This document shows, piece by piece, positions 57,200-64,000 of a DNA stretch of 64,000 nt (within the stretch, counting starts at the first letter, position 1; each line of letters begins with the position of its first letter). The notes under the pieces are model-generated. The model was not told where the DNA came from and ran no database searches. It saw only the letters and a program-made list of their open reading frames with translations. The DNA lies in the NCBI RefSeq assembly GCF_003952365.1, contig NZ_CP034443.1, positions 5,635,001 to 5,699,000 on the forward strand. The letters run 5' to 3'. This DNA comes from Mesorhizobium sp. M9A.F.Ca.ET.002.03.1.2. Lineage in GTDB: Bacteria; Pseudomonadota; Alphaproteobacteria; Rhizobiales; Rhizobiaceae. The position numbers were made by a program, and so were the translations under genes.

Positions 57200-58189
57200 T
57201 CAGGCCTCGGTCGTCTTCAGCGCGATGAACGTCATGTTCTTCACGCTCGACGCCGTGCGGTCCCAGTTCGCCGCCAGCGCAAGCTCGGCATCGGTGGCGA
57301 ATTCGCCGGCCGAGGAGGCGTCGAGGAAGCGGGTGCCGGGCACATGCGGGACGAAATGCCGGCGGCCGACCATTTCGGTGACGCCGCCGCCATGGCCCTG
57401 GCGCGGCTTGCGGTCGAACTCCAGCGGCCCGCCTTCGGTGTTCACCGGAAGCTCGTTCCACAGGATCGCCTTGTCCTTGAACATGAACGCGGTGTACTCG
57501 CCGGCCGCCACCGGGATGTCGTCGTCGACGACGGCCCGCAGCCCCATGTAATAGGGGATCAGCGGCCCGCCCTGCTCAGACGGCGGCACATAGTCGATCA
57601 GGTTGGCGAGCTTCAGCGCCTTCATCTGCTTGGAGTGCATCCAGATCGTCTTGAACTTGTCGGCGCGGTCGCCCATCAGATAGGCGGCCTCGATGATGTC
57701 GGTGTCGACGATGGAGGCGCCGGTGGCGCGCACCAGATCGCCGCCGTCATTGGCGATGTTGTCGGCCAGCACCCCTTTCAGGATGCCGAGCAGCGTCAGC
57801 TTGTTGGCGCGCTGCCAGTAGTCGGTCTGGCGGCGCACGATCAGCTTCTGCGGGTCGTCGCCGGCCAGGATCGAGGTCAGGTCCGGAATGCCCCAGGCCT
57901 GGGCGCGGACATTGCGGGCTGCCACCTCGCGGCGCGAGCCGATCTTCTTCATCTCGATCGAGTCGGCCGGATCGTCATTGATCGGCTCGGACGGGTCGTT
58001 GCCGAGATCCTTCCAGCCGGGCATGTCGACGGAACGCCCGCCCATGGAGAGCTTCGAGGCGATGGACGGGTCGGAAAACAGGATTCCGGCCTGGTAGATC
58101 TCGAGCGACTGGACGTGCTCCTCGAACGAGTATTGCGCATAGACGGAGGGAACGATCGCGTCCGCGATACGGGTATAGGCGTCTGCCAT
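57200..58189 (-). CDS. Phage major capsid protein
   Basis: 329 residues of a coat protein of the podovirus/P22-like class: an N-terminal arm region (YAQYSFEEHVQSLEIYQAGI), KDLGNDPSEPINDDPADSIE, an E-loop-like GIPDLTSILAGDDPQKLIVR and a central domain IWMHSKQMKALKLANLIDYV. A strong GAAGGAAAG lies before the ATG. It follows the scaffold gene by 46 bases, as expected for capsid assembly genes. Confidence 0.88.
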   Translation of the reverse strand: MADAYTRIADAIVPSVYAQYSFEEHVQSLEIYQAGILFSDPSIASKLSMGGRSVDMPGWKDLGNDPSEPINDDPADSIEMKKIGSRREVAARNVRAQAWGIPDLTSILAGDDPQKLIVRRQTDYWQRANKLTLLGILKGVLADNIANDGGDLVRATGASIVDTDIIEAAYLMGDRADKFKTIWMHSKQMKALKLANLIDYVPPSEQGGPLIPYYMGLRAVVDDDIPVAAGEYTAFMFKDKAILWNELPVNTEGGPLEFDRKPRQGHGGGVTEMVGRRHFVPHVPGTRFLDASSAGEFATDAELALAANWDRTASSVKNMTFIALKTTEA

Positions 58190-58235
58190 TTTGGTCTTTC
58201 CTTCAGGGGTTGGTTAGCGGCTGATCTCTCAAAGG

Positions 58236-59144
58236 TCAGAGAGGATTATTCGGCATCCAGAGGTCTGGATTCTCGCCGGCCTCGCGTGCCAGCCGCCGGG
58301 CGCGGGCGGGATCGCTTTTGACGAGGGCGGAGATATCAGTCAGGTTGCGTTCGCCGGCGGCGTTGCGCTTGAAGGGATTGCCTCCACTCAAGGCCGCGCC
58401 GCCGTCGATCGTGTCTTCGCGGAACATCGCCTCGCCGATGGCGTGGAATGCCTTGGCGATCTGCGGATCGGTCAACGCCCCGTCATTGAGAAGGATGCCC
58501 TTCGCCTTGTAGGCATCGACCAGGCCGAGCTTCTTCATGGCCCGGTTGGCGACCTCCAGCCTCTGGCGGAAGCCGTCGCTGTCGGTCGGTCCCCAATCCC
58601 TGACGAGGTCATCGTGGGTCGCCTCGACCGAGCGGGCAAGGGCGATCTGCTGCGCCTTGGCCTGCTCGGCCATGTAGCCGACGAAGCGGTCGTGATAGGC
58701 CTGCGCCACCTTCGGCGTGGCGCCGGCTTCGACCGCCCAGGCCTTCGACGCATTGGCGAGCTCGTCCGAATAAGCGAAATCTTCGGGGAGCCCGTCGGGG
58801 CGCTTGTACTCGACCTTGTCGGGCGATGTGAGCGGACGCATCGCCTCGGGCAGCCGGGCATGGAACCTGTCCCAGTCTTCCCCAGTTGCGTCCGCCGAGG
58901 GAACGCGCAGGCTTTCACCCTGCTGCCGTTCCAGCTCCGCATAGGATGTGAAAACCCGATCGAGGCTTTCAGGCTCGGTCCAGCCCTTGGTTTCAGCGAG
59001 CTTGCGGTTGCCTTCGGAAAGACCGTCAAACCAGCTTTTCGCAGCCGGCGGGGCGGACCCGTTGTCCCCGTTGGCCGGTGGCCGTACTGGGTTGCCCGCC
59101 GGTGGCGACGCCACCACGGACCCGGCGTCTGCCAGATCTGTCAT
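58236..59144 (-). CDS. Phage scaffolding protein
   Basis: 302 residues, acidic and helical. An N-terminal low-complexity part (SPPAGNPVRPPANGDNGSAP) is followed by WTEPESLDRVFTSYAELERQ and LPEDFAYSDELANASKAWAV, patterns typical of T7-like scaffold/assembly proteins. AAAGGA precedes ATG 59144. It would act inside the procapsid and be released before DNA packaging. Confidence 0.83.
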   Translation of the reverse strand: MTDLADAGSVVASPPAGNPVRPPANGDNGSAPPAAKSWFDGLSEGNRKLAETKGWTEPESLDRVFTSYAELERQQGESLRVPSADATGEDWDRFHARLPEAMRPLTSPDKVEYKRPDGLPEDFAYSDELANASKAWAVEAGATPKVAQAYHDRFVGYMAEQAKAQQIALARSVEATHDDLVRDWGPTDSDGFRQRLEVANRAMKKLGLVDAYKAKGILLNDGALTDPQIAKAFHAIGEAMFREDTIDGGAALSGGNPFKRNAAGERNLTDISALVKSDPARARRLAREAGENPDLWMPNNPL

Positions 59145-59298
59145 GAGAAAGATTCCTTTGTGTTGATTGCAGTAGAAATGAAGGCGCTGGTCCTTCTCCC
59201 CTTGTCGGAGAAGGCAAGGCGCTGGCGCCGCTCACAAGCCGGTATCACCTGAATATCAACCCGTCGCGGGCGGAACTTTGCGGCCGGAGCCAATCCAA

Positions 59299-59333
59299 TT
59301 GACTTCCAGTTCGTTAGTGTGTATATATACACA
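59299..59333 (+). promoter_or_regulatory. hicAB promoter with 16-base palindromic operator
   Basis: TTGACT (59299-59304) and TATATA (59322-59327) are 17 bases apart. TGTGTATATATACACA (59318-59333) is a perfect palindrome covering the -10 box. The hicA ATG (59336) is only nine bases after the -10, so the transcript should be leaderless or nearly so. HicB-type antitoxins repress their own operon through such palindromes. Confidence 0.72.
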
Positions 59334-59335
59334 AC

Positions 59336-59524
59336 ATGAAGAGCGCCGATGTCATTGATAGATTGTTGGCGGATGGCTGGCACGAAGTGGCTCGAAAAGG
59401 CAGTCATGCCCAATTCAAGCATAAGACCAAGCCGGGCCGCGTGACGGTTCCGCATCCCAGGCGAGACATCCCGATCGGCACGCTCAAGAGCATCGAAAAG
59501 CAATCCGGCCTGAAGCTGAGGTAG
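59336..59524 (+). CDS. hicA: Type II toxin HicA
   Basis: A 62-residue mRNA interferase with the double-stranded RNA-binding-like fold. The motif GSHAQFKHKTKPGRVTVPHP contains the catalytic histidine (GSH), preceded by LLADGWHEVARK and followed by IPIGTLKSIEKQSGL. It is four bases upstream of hicB. The pair is inserted in the opposite direction between the scaffold and portal genes of the prophage. Confidence 0.94.
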   Translation: MKSADVIDRLLADGWHEVARKGSHAQFKHKTKPGRVTVPHPRRDIPIGTLKSIEKQSGLKLR

Positions 59525-59528
59525 AGAA

Positions 59529-59930
59529 ATGCGTCACTATATCGGACTGATCCACAAGGAAGCGGACAGCGACTTCGGCGTGTCCTTTCCCGATTTTCCG
59601 GGAGTGGTCACGGCCGGCGTTAACCTGGACGACGCCCGCGCCATGGCGGAGGAAGCACTGGCCTTTCATGTCGAGGGCCTGGTCGAGGATGGCGAAGCCA
59701 TTCCCGAACCGTCCTCCCTGGAGGAAGTGATGTCCGACAAGGACAATCTGAGCGGTGTCGCCATCCTGGTTGCCTTGAAAACCGAAGCAACGAAGGTCGT
59801 GCGCGTCAACGTCACCATTCCGGAGGACGTCCTCAATCAAATCGACCACTATGCAGAACGCCACGGCTACAGCCGATCCGGATTTCTGACCGCCGCCGCG
59901 AAAAAGGTAATGCAGATCGAGGCGGCGTAG
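59529..59930 (+). CDS. hicB: Type II antitoxin HicB
   Basis: A 133-residue antitoxin. The N-terminal partial RNase H-like fold shows FGVSFPDFPGVVTAGVNLDD and AEEALAFHVEGLVEDGEAIP. The C-terminal ribbon-helix-helix DNA-binding domain reads RVNVTIPEDVLNQIDHYAER then GYSRSGFLTAAAKKVM. It neutralises HicA and should bind the palindrome overlapping the -10 box. Confidence 0.94.
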   Translation: MRHYIGLIHKEADSDFGVSFPDFPGVVTAGVNLDDARAMAEEALAFHVEGLVEDGEAIPEPSSLEEVMSDKDNLSGVAILVALKTEATKVVRVNVTIPEDVLNQIDHYAERHGYSRSGFLTAAAKKVMQIEAA

Positions 59931-60120
59931 CGCTCCGCAGGTCCATTCAAGATGAGGCTCTACCGCCTTGTTTGACTATGATCTTTCCGAGCAAGGCCTC
60001 GGTCATCAAGACGAAAGAAACCATGTCTCATTTCGTGAGGTATGGTGCCCCTGTTCCGCCGCAATGCGCCCGCACTTGGCAAGGTATTCGGCCTTTTGGG
60101 CTTCAAAGGAGGACTTTTAC

Positions 60121-60435
60121 ATGATCAAGAAAGCCATTGCCGCCGCGCTTCTGACTGCCGTTCTGGCTGGGTGTGCGCAGACCGAAGGGCAGCAAAGAGC
60201 CACCACGGGCGCTTTGGTCGGCGGCGCGGGCGGCGCGCTCGTCGGTCAGGCGATCGGCGGCAACACCAAGAGCACGGTTATCGGCGCAGCCAGCGGTGCC
60301 CTTCTGGGTGCGGTCGTCGGCAGCGCGACCACACCGCAGCGGCGCGGCGAACAGCTTTGTCGCTACCAGGACCGCAACAGCGGCCGCATCTACACCGCGC
60401 CTTGCGACGACCGCTACTACAGCGGCGATTATTGA
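60121..60435 (+). CDS. Glycine-zipper lipoprotein
   Basis: 104 residues with a lipoprotein signal (AAALLTAVLAGC, lipobox LAGC, Cys18). A glycine-zipper two-TM stretch follows (ALVGGAGGALVGQAIGGNTK, VIGAASGALLGAVVGSA), then a C-terminal part with two cysteines (LCRYQDRN, TAPCDDRYY). AAAGGAGG precedes ATG 60121. Such proteins resemble rhizobial YMGG/17-kDa surface antigen types. Here it is plus-strand cargo in the prophage, possibly an outer-membrane modifier. Confidence 0.85.
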   Translation: MIKKAIAAALLTAVLAGCAQTEGQQRATTGALVGGAGGALVGQAIGGNTKSTVIGAASGALLGAVVGSATTPQRRGEQLCRYQDRNSGRIYTAPCDDRYYSGDY

Positions 60436-60473
60436 GCGTAGCGGGCTGCAAACGCGGCAAGGCTATGGGACAG

Positions 60474-60630
60474 CACCCCCCTCTGGCCTGCCGGCCATCT
60501 CCCCCTCAAGGGGGGAGATCAGCGGCTTCGCCGCAGCCGCCAATCTTGCAACGTTGACGATTGGCGAAAACGGTGACGGCATCCAATCTCCCCCCTTGCG
60601 GGGGAGATGGCCGGCAGGCCAGAGGAGGTG
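60474..60630. repeat. RIME-like palindromic element, 157 bases
   Basis: Terminal inverted repeats CCTCTGGCCTGCCGGCCATC and its complement bound an inner pair of CCCCC/GGGGG stems. Ends and length match the element at 56979-57136. It fills the gap between the convergent lipoprotein and Bbp19-like genes. Confidence 0.8.
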
Positions 60631-60657
60631 TTCAAGCGCCAGCCTGACTAGCCAGCC

Positions 60658-60981
60658 CTACCTCTCCTCCGCCCTCGCCGCCTTCTCCAGCGCCGCCAGT
60701 TGCGCCTCGTCCAGCGTCAGGAACCCCATAATGTGCTGCACCACTTCGGCCCGCGCATTGCTCAGCGCGCTGTGCAGTTCGAAGCCGTTCGGCGTTCTGG
60801 TCCTGGCCAGCCATTCGCCGTAGGAGGGGCGGCGGTAATAGCCGGTGGCGGCCGTCAGATCGGCCAGCACCATCTCGCCGTCCTGTCCAGAAAAGACCCT
60901 GAGATACGCCTTGGTCAGCGCGTCCTGCGCCTTGGCCGGGCCGCCGGCCTGGCTCGCATGGGCAAAGCGTTTCCGGCTCAT
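60658..60981 (-). CDS. Bbp19-like phage protein
   Basis: 107 residues with AYLRVFSGQDGEMVLADLTA and ATGYYRRPSYGEWLARTRTP, the pattern of Bbp19-family proteins found next to T7-like portal genes. It ends in a charged helix (ALEKAARAEER). ATG 60981 overlaps the portal stop by four bases. Its exact role is not established. Confidence 0.75.
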   Translation of the reverse strand: MSRKRFAHASQAGGPAKAQDALTKAYLRVFSGQDGEMVLADLTAATGYYRRPSYGEWLARTRTPNGFELHSALSNARAEVVQHIMGFLTLDEAQLAALEKAARAEER

Positions 60982-62717
60982 GCGCCCTGCCCGCCCTGCA
61001 CGCTTTCCGCACCCTGCGGCATCAGCCCGCCGAGCCCATCAAGCAAGCCGCTGTCGCGCGCCTGCACGGCCGCCGGCACGGCGTCCCTGGCGGCCTTGCC
61101 GGCGGTGGCGATCGCCGCCATGCCGGCCTGCGCCTGTTGCGCCTTGGCCCTGGCGTCTCGGATGCCCGCCACCTCTTGCCTGGCGCGAAAGATGCGCTGC
61201 GGGCTGCGGCCGGCGCTCTGCACGATCTTTAGCGCCTCGTCGCCGTCGATATTGTCCATGACGCCGGGGTCGAACTGCGCCATCTGCATGGCGGTGGTGA
61301 CCACCTGGATGGTGTCGCGCGCCTCGGCCGAGCGGCGCAGCACGTCGAGTGGGCCGGTGAAGGTCGGTCGTACCGCCTTGCCGGCAAGGCTCGCCGGCGG
61401 CAGGAAACGGCTGTCTTCCTCGTACAATCCCTTGTCTTCCAGGATGCCCAGCTCGCGGTCGAGATTGCTGGCAAAACCGGCCTGGATGATCGAGCCGGAC
61501 GGCCCGAGCAGCGCGCCCTTCTCCTCTTGCCGGATCAAGGCTTCGGTCGCCGTCATCTGCGGGTTCTGCACCAGCGTCTGGAACAGGTTGACGAACATCA
61601 TGTCGCGGATCTCCTCGGCCCGGCTTTCCGCGTAGTTGAACGCGTAGGTCGGGTTCTGCCCCGTGGCGATCGGCGCGATCAGCGGCCGTCCCTGATCGTC
61701 GATCAGGCCGGGATAGTTCTCGCCGGGATTGAGCACCGGCACATAGTCGAGCCGCGCCTTCGACGCGGTCGCCGGATCGGTGATCTGCTGCAGCGCCCTG
61801 AGGCCCGAGCGGCGCACGGCGTTTTCCTCGCGCACCGTGGTCAGCGCCTCGATGGTCGGCGAGACGCCATAGGGGTCGCCCTCGTAGCGCCGCCAGTTGA
61901 AGCACGACACCGGGAAGGAGCGGAAGCCGCTTTCCCTAACGATCGCCTCCTCGTCCTCGATGACGTGATAGGAGGCGAACGCCGTGTCGAGATACTGGTA
62001 GGTGCCGCCCACCCGGTACATCTGGCGCTCATCGCGCGGCTGGATGCATTGGATCAGCGCGATCTTCGTCTCGCATTTCGAGGGGTCATCGACCAGCATC
62101 TTGATCCGCGCCGGCAGCTTGTCATAGCCGAGCAGCTGCGCCGCCTGCCGCGCCGTGCGCTCGTAGCGGCGGTGGAAGGTGTCGACCTGGCCCCAGCGGT
62201 TGCGCGACAGATAGCCCTCGGCCACGGGAATCGAGGCATAGCGGATCAGCGTGCCGCCAAAGCCCTCCTCGGCATAGAGATAGGCCGGGCCGTAGCGCAC
62301 GACATTGCGCAGGCAGGCCTGCGTCGCCGGCACGAAATTCGAATTGGCGGAGTAACGCAGCGCAAACAGGAAATCGCGCAGCGCTTCCGCCCATTCCTTT
62401 TCCTCGTCGGTCTCCTCGTCGTTCATGGCCGCGGTCGACAGCCCGTGCCATTTTTCCGACTGCGGGATGATCAGGCTTTCCAGCCCTGCGGCGAGGCGAT
62501 TGGCAGCCGAGTTGATGGTGTTGGCGTAGACACGGGCGCCGCGCCGCTCTTGCCGCTCGGCCTGCGAGGCCGCGCCGGCTTGCCGGCCCCAGATGTCGGG
62601 CGCGTCGGGATCGCAGAATTCCGACACGGCCTCCCAGACAGCCTCATACTGGCTGCGCTCGGTCTCCAGTTCGGCCTGTCGCGACAGGATATCGTGGGCA
62701 CGGGAATCGTTCGTCAT
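60978..62717 (-). CDS. Phage portal (head-tail connector) protein
   Basis: 579 residues of the T7 gp8-type portal. It shows ERSQYEAVWEAVSEFCDPDA, ANTINSAANRLAAGLESLII, PSEKWHG-like PQSEKWHGLST, then VPVLNPGENYPGLI and MTATEALIRQEEKGALLGPS. The C-terminus is Ala/Gln-rich. ATG 62717 starts the chain at the usual point; the frame is open further upstream but has no matching sequence. Twelve copies would form the DNA gate of the capsid. Confidence 0.9.
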   Translation of the reverse strand: MTNDSRAHDILSRQAELETERSQYEAVWEAVSEFCDPDAPDIWGRQAGAASQAERQERRGARVYANTINSAANRLAAGLESLIIPQSEKWHGLSTAAMNDEETDEEKEWAEALRDFLFALRYSANSNFVPATQACLRNVVRYGPAYLYAEEGFGGTLIRYASIPVAEGYLSRNRWGQVDTFHRRYERTARQAAQLLGYDKLPARIKMLVDDPSKCETKIALIQCIQPRDERQMYRVGGTYQYLDTAFASYHVIEDEEAIVRESGFRSFPVSCFNWRRYEGDPYGVSPTIEALTTVREENAVRRSGLRALQQITDPATASKARLDYVPVLNPGENYPGLIDDQGRPLIAPIATGQNPTYAFNYAESRAEEIRDMMFVNLFQTLVQNPQMTATEALIRQEEKGALLGPSGSIIQAGFASNLDRELGILEDKGLYEEDSRFLPPASLAGKAVRPTFTGPLDVLRRSAEARDTIQVVTTAMQMAQFDPGVMDNIDGDEALKIVQSAGRSPQRIFRARQEVAGIRDARAKAQQAQAGMAAIATAGKAARDAVPAAVQARDSGLLDGLGGLMPQGAESVQGGQGA

Positions 62718-62835
62718 GGCATTCTTTCTCAGGTGGTGTCGCCTGTTCGAAGCCCAGATATTGTCAAGGCCAGGTCGAATTTTGTTCGCTTTTGCAATGT
62801 TCAACGGGGGCGCGGCGGGCCTTAAGGAGATCGAT

Positions 62836-63465
62836 GTGACAATGACGGAAAGCCTGCCCGGTGCCTTGAAGAGACGCAGCAAACAGGCTGCAAAGCGATT
62901 GCTCGGCTACGACTCCCGCAACTGGCTGCGCATCAGGCAGATCGAGGCGTTCACCGCGTTTCTTGAAGCGGACGGCCGCAAATCTTCGCCTGTGATCGAG
63001 GTTTCGCCCGGCTGGAACCGCTATTGGAAGACGATGTGCCCCGACTACACGTCGGTCGATTACCCCGAATTCGACATCTGCAAGGACCGCACCGAGAGGC
63101 AATATGCGATCGTGATCGCCGACCAGGTGCTGGAGCATGTGCAGCGGCCGCTGGCCGCGGCCGAGAATATCCACGCCATGACCAGGCCGGGCGGCTGGGC
63201 GATGGTGGCGACGCCGTTCCTGTTTCGGGTGCATGCCAGGCCGCACGATTACAACCGCTGGACTCCCGCCGGCCTGAAGCAGCTGCTGGTCGAAGGCGGC
63301 TTTCCGGAAACTGGCATAGAGGTGTTCAGCTGGGGCAACAAAGCCTGCGCAAAAGCCCATATCGGCGGGCCGGTGCGCTCCTACGGCATGTGGCGCGACC
63401 TCAGCAATGACGAGGAATACCCGCTGATGGTCTGGGGGTTCGCGCGGAAGGCGGTGAGTGGTTGA
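62836..63465 (+). CDS. Class I SAM-dependent methyltransferase, prophage cargo
   Basis: 209 residues with a methyltransferase-11-like core: VIEVSPGWNRYW in the place of motif I (lacking the usual GxG), SVDYPEFDICKD, and IVIADQVLEHVQRPLAAAEN with the conserved VLEHV, then RPGGWAMVATPFLFRVH. GTG 62836 is six bases after AAGGAG; ATG 62842 is the alternative. It is divergent from the portal gene and probably modifies a glycan or small molecule. The substrate is unknown. Confidence 0.78.
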   Translation: MTMTESLPGALKRRSKQAAKRLLGYDSRNWLRIRQIEAFTAFLEADGRKSSPVIEVSPGWNRYWKTMCPDYTSVDYPEFDICKDRTERQYAIVIADQVLEHVQRPLAAAENIHAMTRPGGWAMVATPFLFRVHARPHDYNRWTPAGLKQLLVEGGFPETGIEVFSWGNKACAKAHIGGPVRSYGMWRDLSNDEEYPLMVWGFARKAVSG

Positions 63466-63471
63466 GAGCTT

Positions 63472-63704
63472 AATCTCCCCCTTGTGGGAAGGGCAATCGC
63501 ATATGACCGCGCCAGCCCCCTCTCCGGCCGCTGCGCGGCCACCTCTCCCCCATTCCATGGGGGCGAGGAACGCCAACCGCCGAGGTCGCGGCCTTGGAAG
63601 CCTGGGTTCCTCGCCCCCACAAAGTGGGGGAGAGGTGGCTCGGCGAAGCCGAGACGGAGAGGGGGAGCGCCATATGCGATTGCCCTGCCCTTGTGGGGGA
63701 GATT
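63472..63704. repeat. Large palindromic element, 233 bases
   Basis: The left end AATCTCCCCCTTGTGGGAAG, followed by GGCAATCGCATATG, recurs in reverse complement at the right end (CATATGCGATTGCCC to GGGGGAGATT). Internally, CCTCTCCCCCATT and CCCCACAAAGTGGGGGAGAGG form further stems. It is related in its ends to the other three elements but longer. It lies between the methyltransferase and the small phage gene at 63712. Confidence 0.75.
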
Positions 63705-63711
63705 GGCAGCT

Positions 63712-63807
63712 TCACCCGCCCCGCCTCTTCACCAGCCGCGCCAGCCGCCGCCAGGTCCACCAGGGCCAACCGCCCCGGTTCCCGAACACCCGTTTCATCG
63801 CGCCCAT
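63712..63807 (-). CDS. Tiny basic phage protein, 31 residues
   Basis: MGAMKRVFGNRGGWPWWTWR then RLARLVKRRGG. It is strongly basic and tryptophan-rich. ATG 63807 lies one base after the stop of the upstream partial gene, suggesting coupled translation. Short genes of this kind occur between portal and packaging genes in related phages, but the evidence is only context and composition. Confidence 0.4.
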   Translation of the reverse strand: MGAMKRVFGNRGGWPWWTWRRLARLVKRRGG

Positions 63808-63808
63808 C

Positions 63809-64000
63809 TCATACCCCCAAAAGCACGCGGCGCTGGCCGGTGAGCTCGCTGGGCGCGAGATCGGTCTTGACGGTGCTCAGCGTGCCCTGGCGCTGTTCGA
63901 GCTCAGCCCTGAGCGCTGCTTCGCGCGCCTGCACGTCCTTGTCGGCAATGGTCGGTGTCGGCGGCAGCGGCTTCAAGGCGGGTGGTTTTTGAAAAAGGCA
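63809..64000 (-). CDS. Phage protein, C-terminal part (partial)
   Basis: The frame is open from the right edge to a stop at 63809. About 63 residues are visible: a Pro-rich stretch (KPLPPTPTIADKDVQ) and a helical EAALRAELEQRQGTLSTVK segment ending GQRRVLLGV. It is on the minus strand with the structural genes. The start and family lie outside the window. Confidence 0.55.
   Translation of the reverse strand, partial: CLFQKPPALKPLPPTPTIADKDVQAREAALRAELEQRQGTLSTVKTDLAPSELTGQRRVLLGV

Larger units (their letters stand above)
41145..64000. mobile_element. Podovirus-like prophage (partial, continues beyond window)
   Basis: Minus-strand genes from the right edge to 41145 follow T7-like morphogenesis order: portal, Bbp19-like, scaffold, capsid, tail tubular A and B, small virion proteins, tail fibre, then a lysis cassette. 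Cargo genes, most of them on the plus strand, interrupt the order. No integrase, terminase or att site is visible, so the right end lies outside and the left end (near 41.1 kb) is estimated. Host-type palindromic elements and a truncated internal virion protein suggest a resident, possibly defective prophage. Confidence 0.8.

Noticed and set aside
53578..63704. CRISPR array suggested by recurring GC-rich repeats
   Set aside because: The repeats are palindromic intergenic elements kilobases apart, without regular spacers or cas genes.

Overview
The window is about 64 kb of high-GC DNA from a member of the Rhizobiales, most likely a Mesorhizobium or close relative. This is inferred from the gene content (MocE/MocA-type catabolic genes, several ABC uptake systems with split permeases, DUF2934 and DUF1236 small proteins), from rhizobial intergenic palindromes, and from a LexA box of the alphaproteobacterial direct-repeat type. 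No tRNA, rRNA or CRISPR array was seen. The left 38 kb is chromosomal or megaplasmid catabolic DNA. The right part, from about 41.1 kb to the end, is a podovirus-like (T7-like morphogenesis) prophage that runs out of the window.

Region 1 (1-8.5 kb, plus strand): the 3' end of an SDR dehydrogenase, an AraC regulator, and an operon for a molybdenum hydroxylase of the xanthine dehydrogenase type. The operon has a CoxG-like SRPBCC protein, the FAD subunit, the 2Fe-2S subunit, a large subunit split into two genes, a MoxR/CoxD-like ATPase, a CoxE-like VWA protein and an amidohydrolase. Repeats with AraC-like spacing lie between the regulator and the operon.

Region 2 (8.6-12.8 kb): a 14-TM drug-type MFS exporter diverges from a two-gene operon encoding an ornithine cyclodeaminase-family enzyme and a histidine/aromatic ammonia-lyase homologue. 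The lyase lacks the Ala-Ser-Gly triad that forms the MIO cofactor.

Region 3 (12.9-28.0 kb, all minus strand): fifteen closely spaced genes, with a LacI regulator diverging at 28.4 kb. In transcription order they are a Tat-exported solute-binding protein, two permeases, two ATPases with complementary motif defects, a Gfo/Idh/MocA oxidoreductase, a TIM-barrel sugar isomerase, a complete ribose-type ABC importer, a DUF4432 epimerase, a MocD-like di-iron oxygenase, a MocE-type Rieske ferredoxin, a PanB-family C1 transferase and PurU. Together they look like uptake and oxidative demethylation of a methylated sugar or cyclitol (rhizopine-like), with C1 disposal.

Region 4 (29.4-37.9 kb, minus strand): GntR regulator, ADP-ribosylglycohydrolase, PfkB kinase (the E. 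coli yegUVW set), a polyamine-type ABC importer and both aconitase X subunits. Region 5 (38-41 kb): small secreted or hypothetical proteins separated by strong hairpins.

Region 6 (41.1-64 kb): the prophage. Structural and lysis genes are on the minus strand: portal, Bbp19-like protein, scaffold, capsid, tail tubular A and B, small virion proteins, a tail fibre with an SGNH esterase, muramidase, holin candidates and nested spanins. Most of the cargo is on the plus strand: a HicAB toxin-antitoxin, two methyltransferases, a lipoprotein and a tandem family of three small proteins. An O-acetyltransferase and a LexA-controlled SRAP operon are on the minus strand. Four host-type palindromic elements interrupt the prophage, and the internal virion protein gene looks truncated, so it may be decaying or domesticated.
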